This document shows positions 35,041-46,000 of a stretch of 64,000 nucleotides of DNA, piece by piece. Below the pieces are notes generated by a model, which made no database searches, was not told the origin of the DNA, and was given only the letters and a program-made list of their open reading frames with translations. The position numbers were made by a program, and so were the translations under genes. Positions within the stretch are counted from its first letter, which is position 1. Each line of letters starts with the position of its first letter. Origin of the DNA: Ciona intestinalis (taxonomy: Eukaryota; Chordata; Ascidiacea; Phlebobranchia; Cionidae); the NCBI RefSeq assembly GCF_000224145.3, contig NC_020170.2, forward strand, positions 1,855,589-1,919,588, in the 5' to 3' direction.

Positions 35041-35645
35041 ATGGATTCCGAATCGGAAAAACAAAAACAAGTAGGTTATTTGTGTTCTCTTTATGTTTAT
35101 AGTCGTAGGCAAGTGTATATATGCATTAATAAAGTTACAAAACACAGGTGTTTTTTTAACATTTCAATTTCTTTAACGCTTTTTTTCTTTAACTTTAACA
35201 TTTTTGTTCAGGACAAACACAACTGCAAATTAAATTGTCCAAAAACTGAGTATATATGGGTGGGAGACGAGACACGTTTTATTCTATTTTCTTGTCTGAT
35301 TTGGTAGTAAATAAAGAACATTCAAAGAATTTAAAACCGCATCCGCACGAGTCCCTAAGACCGTTGCCAATTATATAAAACGCGATCAGGATATTTGAAT
35401 ATTGTCTGCTAAAGGTGTCCCGTCTTCCCCCACCCTACAATACATTAAAAAATACCGTGTCGTTTTGGTCTTTACCACAATAATATTGTTAACGAATATC
35501 GGACCAAAACGGCAATTACTTATTTATAATCTAATTCTCCAGGAATGTGTTTCACCAACTGAATATAATATTGGTTCTGTTAATGAACTACACATTCACC
35601 ATAATGTCCCATTCAAACCTACTCTATCAAAAACACAGGCAGACG
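35041..35645 (+). CDS. Possible small or partial gene of unknown function
   Basis: A possible first exon 35041-35070 (ATG, MDSESEKQKQ, donor caa|gtaggt) could splice to an exon from 35213 (DKHNCKLNCPKTE) and to 35543-35645 (ECVSPTEYNIGSVNELHI, then HHNVPFKPTLSKTQAD, donor acg|gtaagc). Each has a plausible acceptor. The end of the middle exon is unclear because a MITE starts right there: gta at 35250 would shift frame, while gtgggag at about 35261, inside the MITE edge, keeps it. No later exon was found and no family is recognised. Confidence 0.3.
35258..35443 (+). mobile_element. MITE copy abutting a possible exon
   Basis: Begins tatatgggtgggagacgag and ends gtgtcccgtcttcccccacc. See the possible gene at 35041. 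Confidence 0.65.
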
Positions 35646-35691
35646 GTAAGCAACATAAGCATATTATAGTTGGTTAATTGGTTATACGCGA

Positions 35692-35912
35692 GCCTGGCGC
35701 AGTAGCAACGTTGGTTAGCGCGTCTGTCTATAACTATAACCCTTAGAATTTTGGATCAAGGCTCGTCGCTGCTACCATTGTGGGCATGTGTCCTTGGGCA
35801 ACACACTTAGCGGCAAACTCGTAAGCTTGCACAAGGTGTATGAAACAGAACATCAATTTTATAACGACTGTTTTCCGGCCACGCGAGGATAAAGCAAGTT
35901 ACGTAGTTTAGT
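35692..35912 (+). mobile_element. SINE copy
   Basis: Good tRNA-like head (tggcgcagtagcaacgttgg, ggatcaaggctcg), middle (gctaccattgtgggcatgtg, ttgggcaacacacttagcgg) joined early to the tail (aactcgtaagcttgcacaag, tttccggccacgcgaggata). Lacks the part of the middle seen in the 37938 copy. Confidence 0.75.
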
Positions 35913-36637
35913 TAATCCGTTTATTTTGTTCTACACAACCCGTAAAACCCATAAATGAAGGTTTGGCGTATTCTTATGCACTGTTTGTTTGGGGTGAGTA
36001 AAACATAGATCCGACTATGGTTAATAATTGTCGAATTCTGCTGTTGATTCCCTTCTCTTTGTTGTTTCAATACTGTGATCGTTGTAAAAAAATAAATAAA
36101 AATGGGTTACGCTATATATTACCCGACTCCAAATAGCCGCCAGAGGGCAGTTAATATGGTTCCTACCACAGAAATGAAAAAGAGTAGAGCGCGCAACTGC
36201 CCAAAAACGTGATAGGCTATATTCTTTTTTCTATTCACGTGATCGCCAACTCCACCCACATTTCGCTTGGTCTATATTGTAAAAGAAAGGCGCATAGTAG
36301 TTTTAGGAGGTTTTAGCTGTTTATTTAAAAAACTTCACGAACTATTCAAGTTTATTAGGCCAGTTTAGTTATTTGGTAGGTTAACGCTTACAGTTTACCA
36401 CTTGTTTGAGAAATTTAAATATTAAATAAATTTAATTAAAAACCTTTAAAAAACGGTTTGTTAGAAATATATATATATTAGAAAATAGTTGTTTCACCCT
36501 ATATCTTGAAGTTAAGTCAAAACACGAAGAAGAACTACATATAAAACGCCCTCGATTCCATTTACTACAATAGTAAACGGGAATGACCCGCGAAAGAGAG
36601 AGAGTGTATCATGCTCTCTCCTTTACCGACATTGAAG

Positions 36638-36926
36638 ATGCGCGTTATATTCTTTTTTATTTCTGTGGTTCCTACCGCATGCACCACAACGCTTCTATAC
36701 GCATGTGCAAAATGGCGGAACAAATTCAAGAGTGTATACGATGCCAAGGGTGTATATGGTATGTTCCTTGAAACTNNNNNNNNNNNNNNNNNNNNNNNNN
36801 NNNNNNNNNNNNNNNNNNNNNNNNNATAATGTTTGCTACGACCTTAGAGGTTACGACTATTACGGAACGCAAACCGGTTTGAATAATACTTGTGTCCGCG
36901 AATGCTTTTTGTTTAGTTTAGAATAA
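36638..36926 (+). CDS. Possible small secreted Cys-containing protein, split by a gap
   Basis: From an ATG at 36638 the frame reads MRVIFFFISVVPTACTTT, a plausible signal peptide, then KWRNKFKSVYDAKGVYG up to the 50-N gap. After the gap another frame reads NVCYDLRGYDYYGTQTG and LNNTCVREC before a stop at 36924. A TATA-like tataaaa lies at 36541. The Cys/Tyr/Gly-Thr spacing after the gap faintly recalls the start of a kringle domain, but the rest of a kringle is not seen. Because the gap size is nominal the frames cannot be linked. Confidence 0.25.
36776..36825. other. Assembly gap (50 N)
   Basis: 50 N inside the possible gene at 36638-36926. Confidence 0.95.
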
Positions 36927-37716
36927 GCGAAAGGGAAAAACGTCACAATTTATAGCAGGAATTGGAGGCACGGTAGGGCCGTGTGAGAAAGTTATTTGGT
37001 TTGTGGGAATCGTATCGGGACATATCCGGGCAGCCACGCCGACTCTGGGAAATGGGACAACAGGACGGAAGACGGTAATGAAAATGATTAACGGACGTCG
37101 TATACAGGACGGGGACGCTAGAAATATATTAACGATATATGTACGTTTGCCGATCTTACAATATTGTTCAGTTTGATTTTGTCTTATCAAAATAGTTTTA
37201 GTTTTATGAGAAAAGCTGAGTTATAAGCACGAGGATTGGCATGGGTCAAATATGGCCTAAATCAGCATAAAACTACCGATTCAAGAATATAAGTTTACAG
37301 TTTGCATGTTAAGCAAACCAGCACATAGTTAATTAGATTTGGTTGGTCAACTAACAAGTTGCAAAATGCCATTTATATAAAATCTATAAATTTTTGTCCT
37401 ATATTACCCCGCTTTGTAGTTTTGGGGTTTTGGGTGGTGTGTAAAAACGAACCTCGTACACAATTTAGAATGGGTGGTATATTTTTGCGTCGCAACACAT
37501 GTGCAGAATGTCAAACTAAATATTAGGACAACCCGGGCCAAGTTTATTGTAACCCTCTTTTAGATCAGGATGCAACGTTAACAGCCTAAAATGTACTTTT
37601 TAAGGTAGGCCAATCAGAGTTACACAGAAAGTCTTTAAGTAGTATAGAACAAGCACTTAATAGGTAAACTCAAAACCAATTAGTTTCGTAAACCCTGTAT
37701 ACAACACACACACATA
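36927..37716. other. Intergenic DNA, nothing recognised
   Basis: An open plus-strand frame over about 36927-37176 (GGTVGPCEKVIWFVGIVSGH) lacks a start and any family resemblance. No repeat of the local families was seen before the MITE at 37717. Confidence 0.35.
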
Positions 37717-37911
37717 TAGTAGGATGGGGGAAGATGGGACACCTTTTCATTCTATTTCCTCGTACATTTTGGTAGTAAACAAAGAACATTTAAAGAATTA
37801 TAAAACCTTGTCCTCGCGACTTTCATAGACCGTTGTTATTTGTTTAAAACACGACCAGGATATTTATATATATTTTGTGCTAAAGGTGTCTCATCTTCCC
37901 CCAACCCACTA
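37717..37911 (+). mobile_element. MITE copy
   Basis: Head tagtaggatgggggaagatg and tail gtgtctcatcttcccccaac, flanked by TA repeats. Confidence 0.75.
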
Positions 37912-37937
37912 TATATATATATCCAATACCGGCGCTA

Positions 37938-38590
37938 CAAACGGCGCCGTGGCATAGTGTTTAGCGCGACTGCCTGTAACCCAAAGGNNNNNNNNNNNNN
38001 NNNNNNNNNNNNNNNNNNNNNNNNNNNNNNNNNNNNNNNNNNNNNNNNNNNNNNNNNNNNNNNNNNNNNNNNNNNNNNNNNNNNNNNNNNNNNNNNNNNN
38101 NNNNNNNNNNNNNNNNNNNNNNNNNNNNNNNNNNNNNNNNNNNNNNNNNNNNNNNNNNNNNNNNNNNNNNNNNNNNNNNNNNNNNNNNNNNNNNNNNNNN
38201 NNNNNNNNNNNNNNNNNNNNNNNNNNNNNNNNNNNNNNNNNNNNNNNNNNNNNNNNNNNNNNNNNNNNNNNNNNNNNNNNNNNNNNNNNNNNNNNNNNNN
38301 NNNNNNNNNNNNNNNNNNNNNNNNNNNNNNNNNNNNNNNNNNNNNNNNNNNNNNNNNNNNNNNNNNNNNNNNNNNNGTCTTGGGCAAGACACTTAACGGC
38401 AATTGCTCCAACCCAGTGGTCACTAATGGGTTGTCCAAATTAGCAGCCATACATAAAAAATCCCCCAAAAAATAATCATCCACAAAGTAACATACATAGT
38501 AACTCGTAAGCTGGCACGAGGTGTTAAACCTGTGTTATAACGACTGTCGTTTTCCGGCCACGCGAGGATAAAGTAAGTTACATTACATTA
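37938..38590 (+). mobile_element. SINE copy interrupted by an assembly gap
   Basis: Head ggcgccgtggcatagtgttt before the gap at 37988-38376. After it come the middle block (cttgggcaagacacttaacg, gctccaacccagtggtcac, ccccaaaaaataatcatcc) and the tail (taactcgtaagctggcacga, tttccggccacgcgaggata). It is the clearest view of the family's 3' half here. Confidence 0.75.
37988..38376. other. Assembly gap (389 N)
   Basis: 389 N inside a SINE copy. Confidence 0.95.
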
Positions 38591-40047
38591 CAATATATGT
38601 GTGTGAAGAATGATGTAGTACAACTAGGAAGCAAAAGAACAAATGACTTGGTAAGTTGTTGTGATGTACTTAACATACTTTGTGACTTTATGACTAATGA
38701 CCAATGAAAAACAAATTGCTGTTTGGACATAAAGTGAATTAAAAGCCAGAAATTTAAAGAATATGTAATTAAGTTATCATGTTACTTTATATTGGTTTAC
38801 ATAGTTTCATCTGAAAAACTGTAAATAAATTAATTTGTGTAGGTAGGAATATGTAAGCAGCCACATCAACCTTTCCTGTGGATCAATTGAAACTTTGTAG
38901 AATATGCAATTCCAGTTGTGTGTAGTGACAGGATGACAGCTATGAACAAATGAAATGGTATGTTACGGATATAGAATGTGTGTATCGGCAACATATATAC
39001 CTGAGATTCTCTTTAAGCTTTATGTAGACAATAGTAAGAATGTTTGGCGTATATTTTGAAACCACCTTATTAACTTTTTTCATATTTATCATGTGGTACC
39101 CATTATGACATGTTCAAGCACTACGTAGTTTTAGTTCTTTGAATCTTCATGCAGATTCATTACATTGTTTGTAAAATGTAATCTGTATATGACTATACAT
39201 TGTGCAATACTTGGGTGTCATTTAATAATCAAGTTTTCTATTATTTAGTAGATGTTTCTTATGCCTCTTGCTTTTTTTAGGTTGATGAAGATTGTTTCTG
39301 TAAAGTTCTGGTTTTCTCTACAAAACAAGCCTACCATTTTTATTTAATAATATTTACACTTTTCTGTGAAAGTTGTAAAAAGATGTTAGCGTATTGTATT
39401 AAATGTCATTTTGCTGTTAATTCTCAAATGAACTGTTTAATAAACATATTATAGATCATAGACCATAATTTTATGGTATGATAAAGTCATTCATGTAAGT
39501 CAATCTAATTAAAGTTGTTGTAATTGGTTGTGATTACAAGAATTACCGTGAACCATTTCCGTGAATATAGTTTAGCCATTGTATTCAAATAAAGTATATT
39601 GTGAATTGGATTTGTGTAATAAACCTCTGAAGTATGAATGTGACAACTCAAAAAAGTCATTATAAAATCCGTGTGTAGACCTTTTCTATGGCGAACTATA
39701 TTTCATGAGTCTTGCATAAATTTAGTCTAATCTTTTTTGCAAGCTTAGTAGCATTGACATTGACGTGTGTGTACAATATGGCATCTTTACCAAGTTTTAC
39801 ATGAGCTCAAATATTTATGGCTAAGGCATTGGAGTTAACTTTAAACATCTTTTAATATTTATTATGTCGTAACAAATCAATTATTTTGTAGTGAACTTTT
39901 TTCAGGCGTTTCTTTTTTCGCAGTATGCATAAAGATTTTTTACTATAATTAATACAAAAACTAAAAAATATATAACCTTTTGAACTAACCAAGTATTATT
40001 TTTAGTTTTTATCTAATAAATTTATTAATAGTATCTTTTAGTTTCAG
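38591..40047. other. AT-rich DNA upstream of the atlastin-like gene
   Basis: About 1.45 kb with no exon recognised. A noncoding or short coding first exon of the atlastin-like gene may lie here, since an acceptor at 40045-40047 precedes its first visible coding exon. Confidence 0.4.
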
Positions 40048-40058
40048 ATATTAAATCT

Positions 40059-43000
40059 ATGCCAATTGTGAGGATGAATGAGGAAATTCCACAAATTGAT
40101 TTGGATCTACTGAAAAGTATATTTCAAGAGTATAAAGATGTTCTGGTTGCTGTCATCAGTATTTTTGGAGTACACCGGGCAGGAAAATCTTTCCTTTTAA
40201 ATGTTTTATGTCAATATCTGGTAGAAGATCAGGTGTGTTTGTGGAACTTAAATAAAATGAAATAATTCTTATTTTAACTTGTCCGGCGCCGTGGCATAGT
40301 GGTTATCGCGCCTGCCTGTAACCCAGAGGTAATGGGTTCAAAGCTCGAGGCTGCTACCATTGTGGGTGTATGTGNNNNNNNNNNNNNNNNNNNNNNNNNN
40401 NNNNNNNNNNNNNNNNNNNNNNNNNNNNNNNNNNNNNNNNNNNNNNNNNNNNNNNNNNNNNNNNNNNNNNNNNNNNNNNNNNNNNNNNNNNNNNNNNNNN
40501 NNNNNNNNNNNNNNNNNNNNNNNNNNNATGGTAACTCGAAGCTGGCATGAGGTGTTAAACTCATGTGATAACAACTATCGTTTTACGGCCATGCGAGGAT
40601 AAAGTAAGTTACATTCATTCATGGCTGATAATTTGGACAACCCATTGATGACCACTGGGTTGGAGCAATTGCCGTTAAGTGTCTTGCTCTTGCCCAAGGA
40701 CACATACGCCCACAATGGTAGCAACGACGAGCCTTGAACCCATTACCTCTGGGTTAGAAGCAGGCGCGCTAACCACTCTGTCATTGCGCCTATAGCATAA
40801 TTGTTATGTATTTTTGCAGCCATCGAAAGGGTTAAAAAAACGCGAACTGGTGAACATATTCCACTGGAAAGGAGGAGCTAAAGCTGATACAACTGGAATT
40901 CATATCACTAATAAACCATTCATGTTGGAAAATGATAAGGGAGAAGTGAGAAGAGAGTATTTTTTATAATACTTTTATAAAAATATTATTTAACATCTTC
41001 GTTTGTTTTGTTAGACAGTTGCTGTGTTTTTAATCGACACTCAAGGTTCTTTTGACCAGGAAATGACCGCAAGTCAATCCTCATTTATTGCTTCACTGAG
41101 TACTTACCTTAGTTCTGTGCAAATCTACAACCTACCAATGGGAATAATAAACGAAATTGATTTGCAACATTTAGAGGTTGCTTTTTAATTTGATTTGGTT
41201 TACAATTTTTTAAAATTTGATTTGATTTACAACAACCAAAGTGAAAAAAACAGTGAGGTACCCTTTTACTTTAATAAGATTTTCCATATGAATTGTCTGT
41301 GTATACAAAGGTGTGTTTTGCCTTGAGTTAATAATGCTTATATAATTTAATCTTTTTAAGATTTTTCTAAATCATGCCCGTACCATCATGAAGTCTGACC
41401 AAAACGACACTGCTGACACATGTCAATTTCAAGTAAGGGATTGATAAATATCTCATAACATATGTTTACAGGTTTTGATACTTTTCAGAGTCTGATATTT
41501 CTGTTGAGAAATTGGCAAATAACAGATTATAAACCTGGTAGTGAGGGAGGAATGGAATACTGGCGTGAAGTGTTAAGTGTGGAAAATAAAAAGATGAAAG
41601 AGGAAAACAAAGTTGTACGAGAGAAGATAACTCAAAGTTTTGCTGATGTTCGATGTCATCTGTTGCCACATCCTGGAATGAAAGTTACAAAACAAACGGA
41701 TAGTGATTCTGACAAACTTAAACTGTCAGGTAACTTAAAATAATTGCTATGGTGAGTTTTATAACGATGAGAAAGTTGTTTGTGTTACAATTATAACATT
41801 GGTTTGGTCGGGGACGCTGCTTTAACGGCCAATCACAGGGCCTTACTGTTTTACTCCGCTATAAGCTGCACTAAATACGACTCAACTATAACATGTAATT
41901 TAATAATTAGCAGTCTAAAAACGAGAGGCATTAAAATATACTCTTAGCCGTTACACTGTTTTTTATAAAACTACGCATTATAATAGTAACGATATATTTA
42001 TTGTATTATAGTAATGTTATATTCACAATAATACAGATCTGGAGGAGGATTTTCTTGATGCAGGCGATGATCTTGCCAAGTGTTTGTTCTCAAAAGACAA
42101 GTTGATCGTGAAGCAATTCAACGGGGAACCTTGTACTGGAGAACTCCTTATTCAGTGTATAGAGGACTTTAAAAGAAGAGTTGAAAGTGGTAAAATACCC
42201 AAAGTAAACACAATATTAAAGGTATACAACTAAAATATCTTATAGCTTTATAGACTTGGTTTACTGTTTGGTTTACCTTATCTGAGCTTGTTATTTACTA
42301 GTTAATATTTATTTTCCTTGCATATTAAGGTAACTTTAAATGTTATAATATGTATGTTCTGCCCACATACCTTAAGCCTTTGTTCTCATGTGTAATTGGC
42401 ATTGTAAAGGAATCATTTTTTATCCTTAAGTGACCATTGGGTAAAGTGTCTTGCTTAAGGCCATACATGTCCACATTGGTGGCCACATGAAGCTTCAAAT
42501 CCCTATAACTGCTGTGCCACAAACTGGCTGTATCTATAGCATTTACCTTAGGATCATAGTAAATATTTGGGGGTAATAATTTTATGTTTAACAGAATAAT
42601 GAAATTGTAGAATTTCATGAAAAGATTTCAGAAATTGAATTACATTATGAACAAAACATGGCACAAAAGGTAACAAAAAGTGTTTCAACATTTTATTTAT
42701 ACCTCCTTCCTATATGGTCAAAGACTCAATAGTCCTTGTTGGAGGACCTAGGATTTAGTTTATAGTGGCCCTCTACTCTAACTCCCAGACTACTTATATA
42801 TACACAAGCAGTGGCGCAGCCAAAAAAATAAGGGGGGTTTTAATCAAAAAATTGTCAATTTTTTTTTTAATTTTAATTTTTTTTTGGTTTATAAGAGGGG
42901 CGTCGCGACCCCCTAAACCTCCCTGACTGCGCCACTGTACACAAGTATGTATGAACAAATGTTATTTATTTATTTATTTATTCGGGTGTGGCAGGGCAAG

Positions 43001-46000
43001 GAAAGTACTTGTTTATAATTTTTCTTTCTATATGGGGGACAGTTTAAACATTTGTAAAGGACCATTTTTTGAACAATTACCAATAACTGTAGGCTACGCC
43101 TATGTTACTAGTGAAGGTGGTTTGGTCCGTGATGCTGCTTTATTGGCCAATTGCGGGGCTTGTCTGTCGTGGTCTACTGTAAGCTGACTAAATATGACTT
43201 AACTACAAAAATGTCTAAATTAAAAAAGGCAGTCTAAATGTATATTTATAAATGCATACATGTTGGTGCCCACACAAAAGGAACTGTATAGTTAAAAGCT
43301 ATGTAGGTGTCAATCAAATTCTAACGTTAATTCTCTGACATTACACCTGTTAGTAACGATATCTAGCATTGAAGGCAGTATCCTTTGGTTACCATGCATG
43401 CACCTGACCCCAAGCCACTGCACCAGTTTATTTTACTTACATTAACAATAGATCAATGACAAATACGTTGGTTCTGTGATGTTGGAGCAGCTGCATGAAA
43501 AATTATTGAAAAAAGCGTTGGAGCAATTTGAAAAGTATAATAAGTTTGCTAAGGCTGAAAGCTTGGCTTATCAAAAGCGAATGGAGCACTTTTTGGAAAC
43601 TGCCTATAAAGCATTTCAGCATGAAAACAATTCCAGAAAGGTACGTTGACTTGTTGTATTATTTAGTATGAATTAAAGAATTATAACACATATTTACCTA
43701 TAGGAGAAGGAAAAAAATTTCATAGTTGAAAAAGCACATGGTGCTGGAATTGTGTGTCTAAAAGAAATGGAAAAGGTAGTTTAAATATTACATTTTTAAG
43801 TTTTAAAGTTTTTAAAAGTGCCTGTGGCTGGAAAGAAGTACAAAAAGTGCAAATGCTTAGTGTACTGCAACATGGTAAAAGGGGCTAATAAAATAATAAT
43901 ACAAAAAAAAATAATATATTTACTAATTAAACCTTTTATTTAAATAGATTGCAAATGGACAATATTTGGAGGATGTTAGTGCAGCAAGAGAAAAAGGCGA
44001 AAGCAAAGCAAAGGAAGATTTTGAAAAATCTACCAGTAAGTGCAACATAGACTTGGTGAAGGAATGTGAAAGTGACCTGAATTCAGCTATTCAATCGAGC
44101 CACAAAGACTTTGAAGAAAAAAATGCCAAACATCTGGTAAACTTATATTATCACACATGTCAGGTCATCTACACAGGCAAATTTTTTTCTTACAGGAAAT
44201 TCTTGATGCAAAATTAGAAGAGCTATGTCATGAATGTATGTTGTGTTACAAAGATGAGATTGATAAGGTAACTGTTCAAATGCATAAAAAAAATCAGTTT
44301 TATAAGTATACATGAATGAATGAATTTTAAATATCTCTTGCGTAACGTTACCATGTATGTTAGTTTCTATCTTTATATGAGAGTTTATAATGGCCACTTG
44401 ATTATTACAAATTACTAGACGTCTACCAACATTGGTGGCAAAATTAAACTTTCAAACCAGTAACATTTGGTTGGGAGACAAGTGAATAACCACTGTGCCA
44501 TGTCAAGAAACTTGACCTGGTTAAAACTGTATTTAATTTACTCCAACAGGTAGGGTTCAATTTAAAATACTGTGGTTGCCAGGTTTGACAATTTTTGGTT
44601 TACAGTTGGTTCAAAGAAACGTAGGAGATACAGAACTAGAGAGTGCACATCAAGATGCATCAGCACAAGCAATCGAAAAATTTAAGGAATCTGAGATTGG
44701 TAAAGGATTGCAACGTAAAGAGGAAAAATTGCAATCTTTGGAAAACAAATTAAAGGATTCTCTTCTAAAATATAAGAATGATAGAGAACTGCAAAAGCCT
44801 GAAGAAAATAAACAGCTTATACAGGTATTTTTCATAGTTCATTTATACTTAATTATATTAGATTGGTTTATAACCACTGATATTGCTTGCTTATTGCTTG
44901 TACATCTTCTAATATTCCTATATATTGTGAAAGTATTTTTCCATGGCTAGTCCAAAAACAACACTGTGACCTTTTTTTTTATTTTAAAACCGGTTTTATG
45001 GAGTGAAAACAGATTTTCAATATATTTTATCAACAAAACAGGATAAGTTAAACCTATGAAATGTCAAGTTTAGTCCAGATGTGTGTAGTTAAATAATATG
45101 TCCCTACTAAGTATGTTAAACCAAATCTCTTTTTGCAGATAAAAAAAGAAGAAGAAATATTTATAAGAGTCAACAGTGCATTATCAAAACAGGCTGTAGT
45201 ACTTAAGGTAAAGTTACAAATGACACCATACTTTTCCATCAGATCTCACATGACACATAGATATCATAAAAAATAATAATATCTTATTTTTTGGTAAGTT
45301 AAAATATTAAAACAACAAGTTTGGCACAAAAGTCAGTCCACTAGGATGACCCACAGAAACAAAAATCAAGCTTTTATTCTATAGTTCGCTTTGTATTGTA
45401 GAACTTTACACTAGCTTTATTTTTCAAGCAAGCTACAAATAAATATATGGAAGAATGGGAATTTAATAAAGTTATAACAAGATGGGAGCAACAATCAATG
45501 GGAAAATTCAATGATATTGAAAATGCAGTATCACCTGATGATGCACTTGATGAGGCTAAAAAGAGATTTGAACAAGAAATTAAACGAATAGTTATTGAAG
45601 GAAAAAGAAACAATAATATGATAAAGGTAAAACTAGGGTTAATAAGTAGAATTAAAATTTACTTTGATTGGGTCATCTGGTATAAACTTTAATAACGTAG
45701 TTTTAGTTTATATTTTTATACTCTCTTCTGTTTTTGGCAAGATTTAGATCAGTCATCCTTTGACGTTTAATACACATTTTTATTATTCTAAACAACAGAA
45801 CAAAATCGAGGGAAGACTTAATGTATTTTATGAAGAATTATCATCTGATTACATAAAGGAAGTAAATAAGGTATTTATAAATTAAATGCACTTCTAACAT
45901 AAAAAAGTTGTTTTATTTTCAAAATATAACACAGGTGTTCTGTTTCACACACCTCATGTTAACAAGATACCACACATGTAGCTTAGGGTGTAATTTTTTT

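Noticed and set aside
36927-37176. Open plus-strand frame after the gap candidate (GPCEKVIWFVGIVSG...).
   Set aside because: No start codon, no acceptor in phase with a known exon and no recognisable domain.
40285-40345. tRNA-like sequence with boxes A and B.
   Set aside because: It is the head of a SINE repeated many times in the window; it lacks a full cloverleaf and continues into SINE body.
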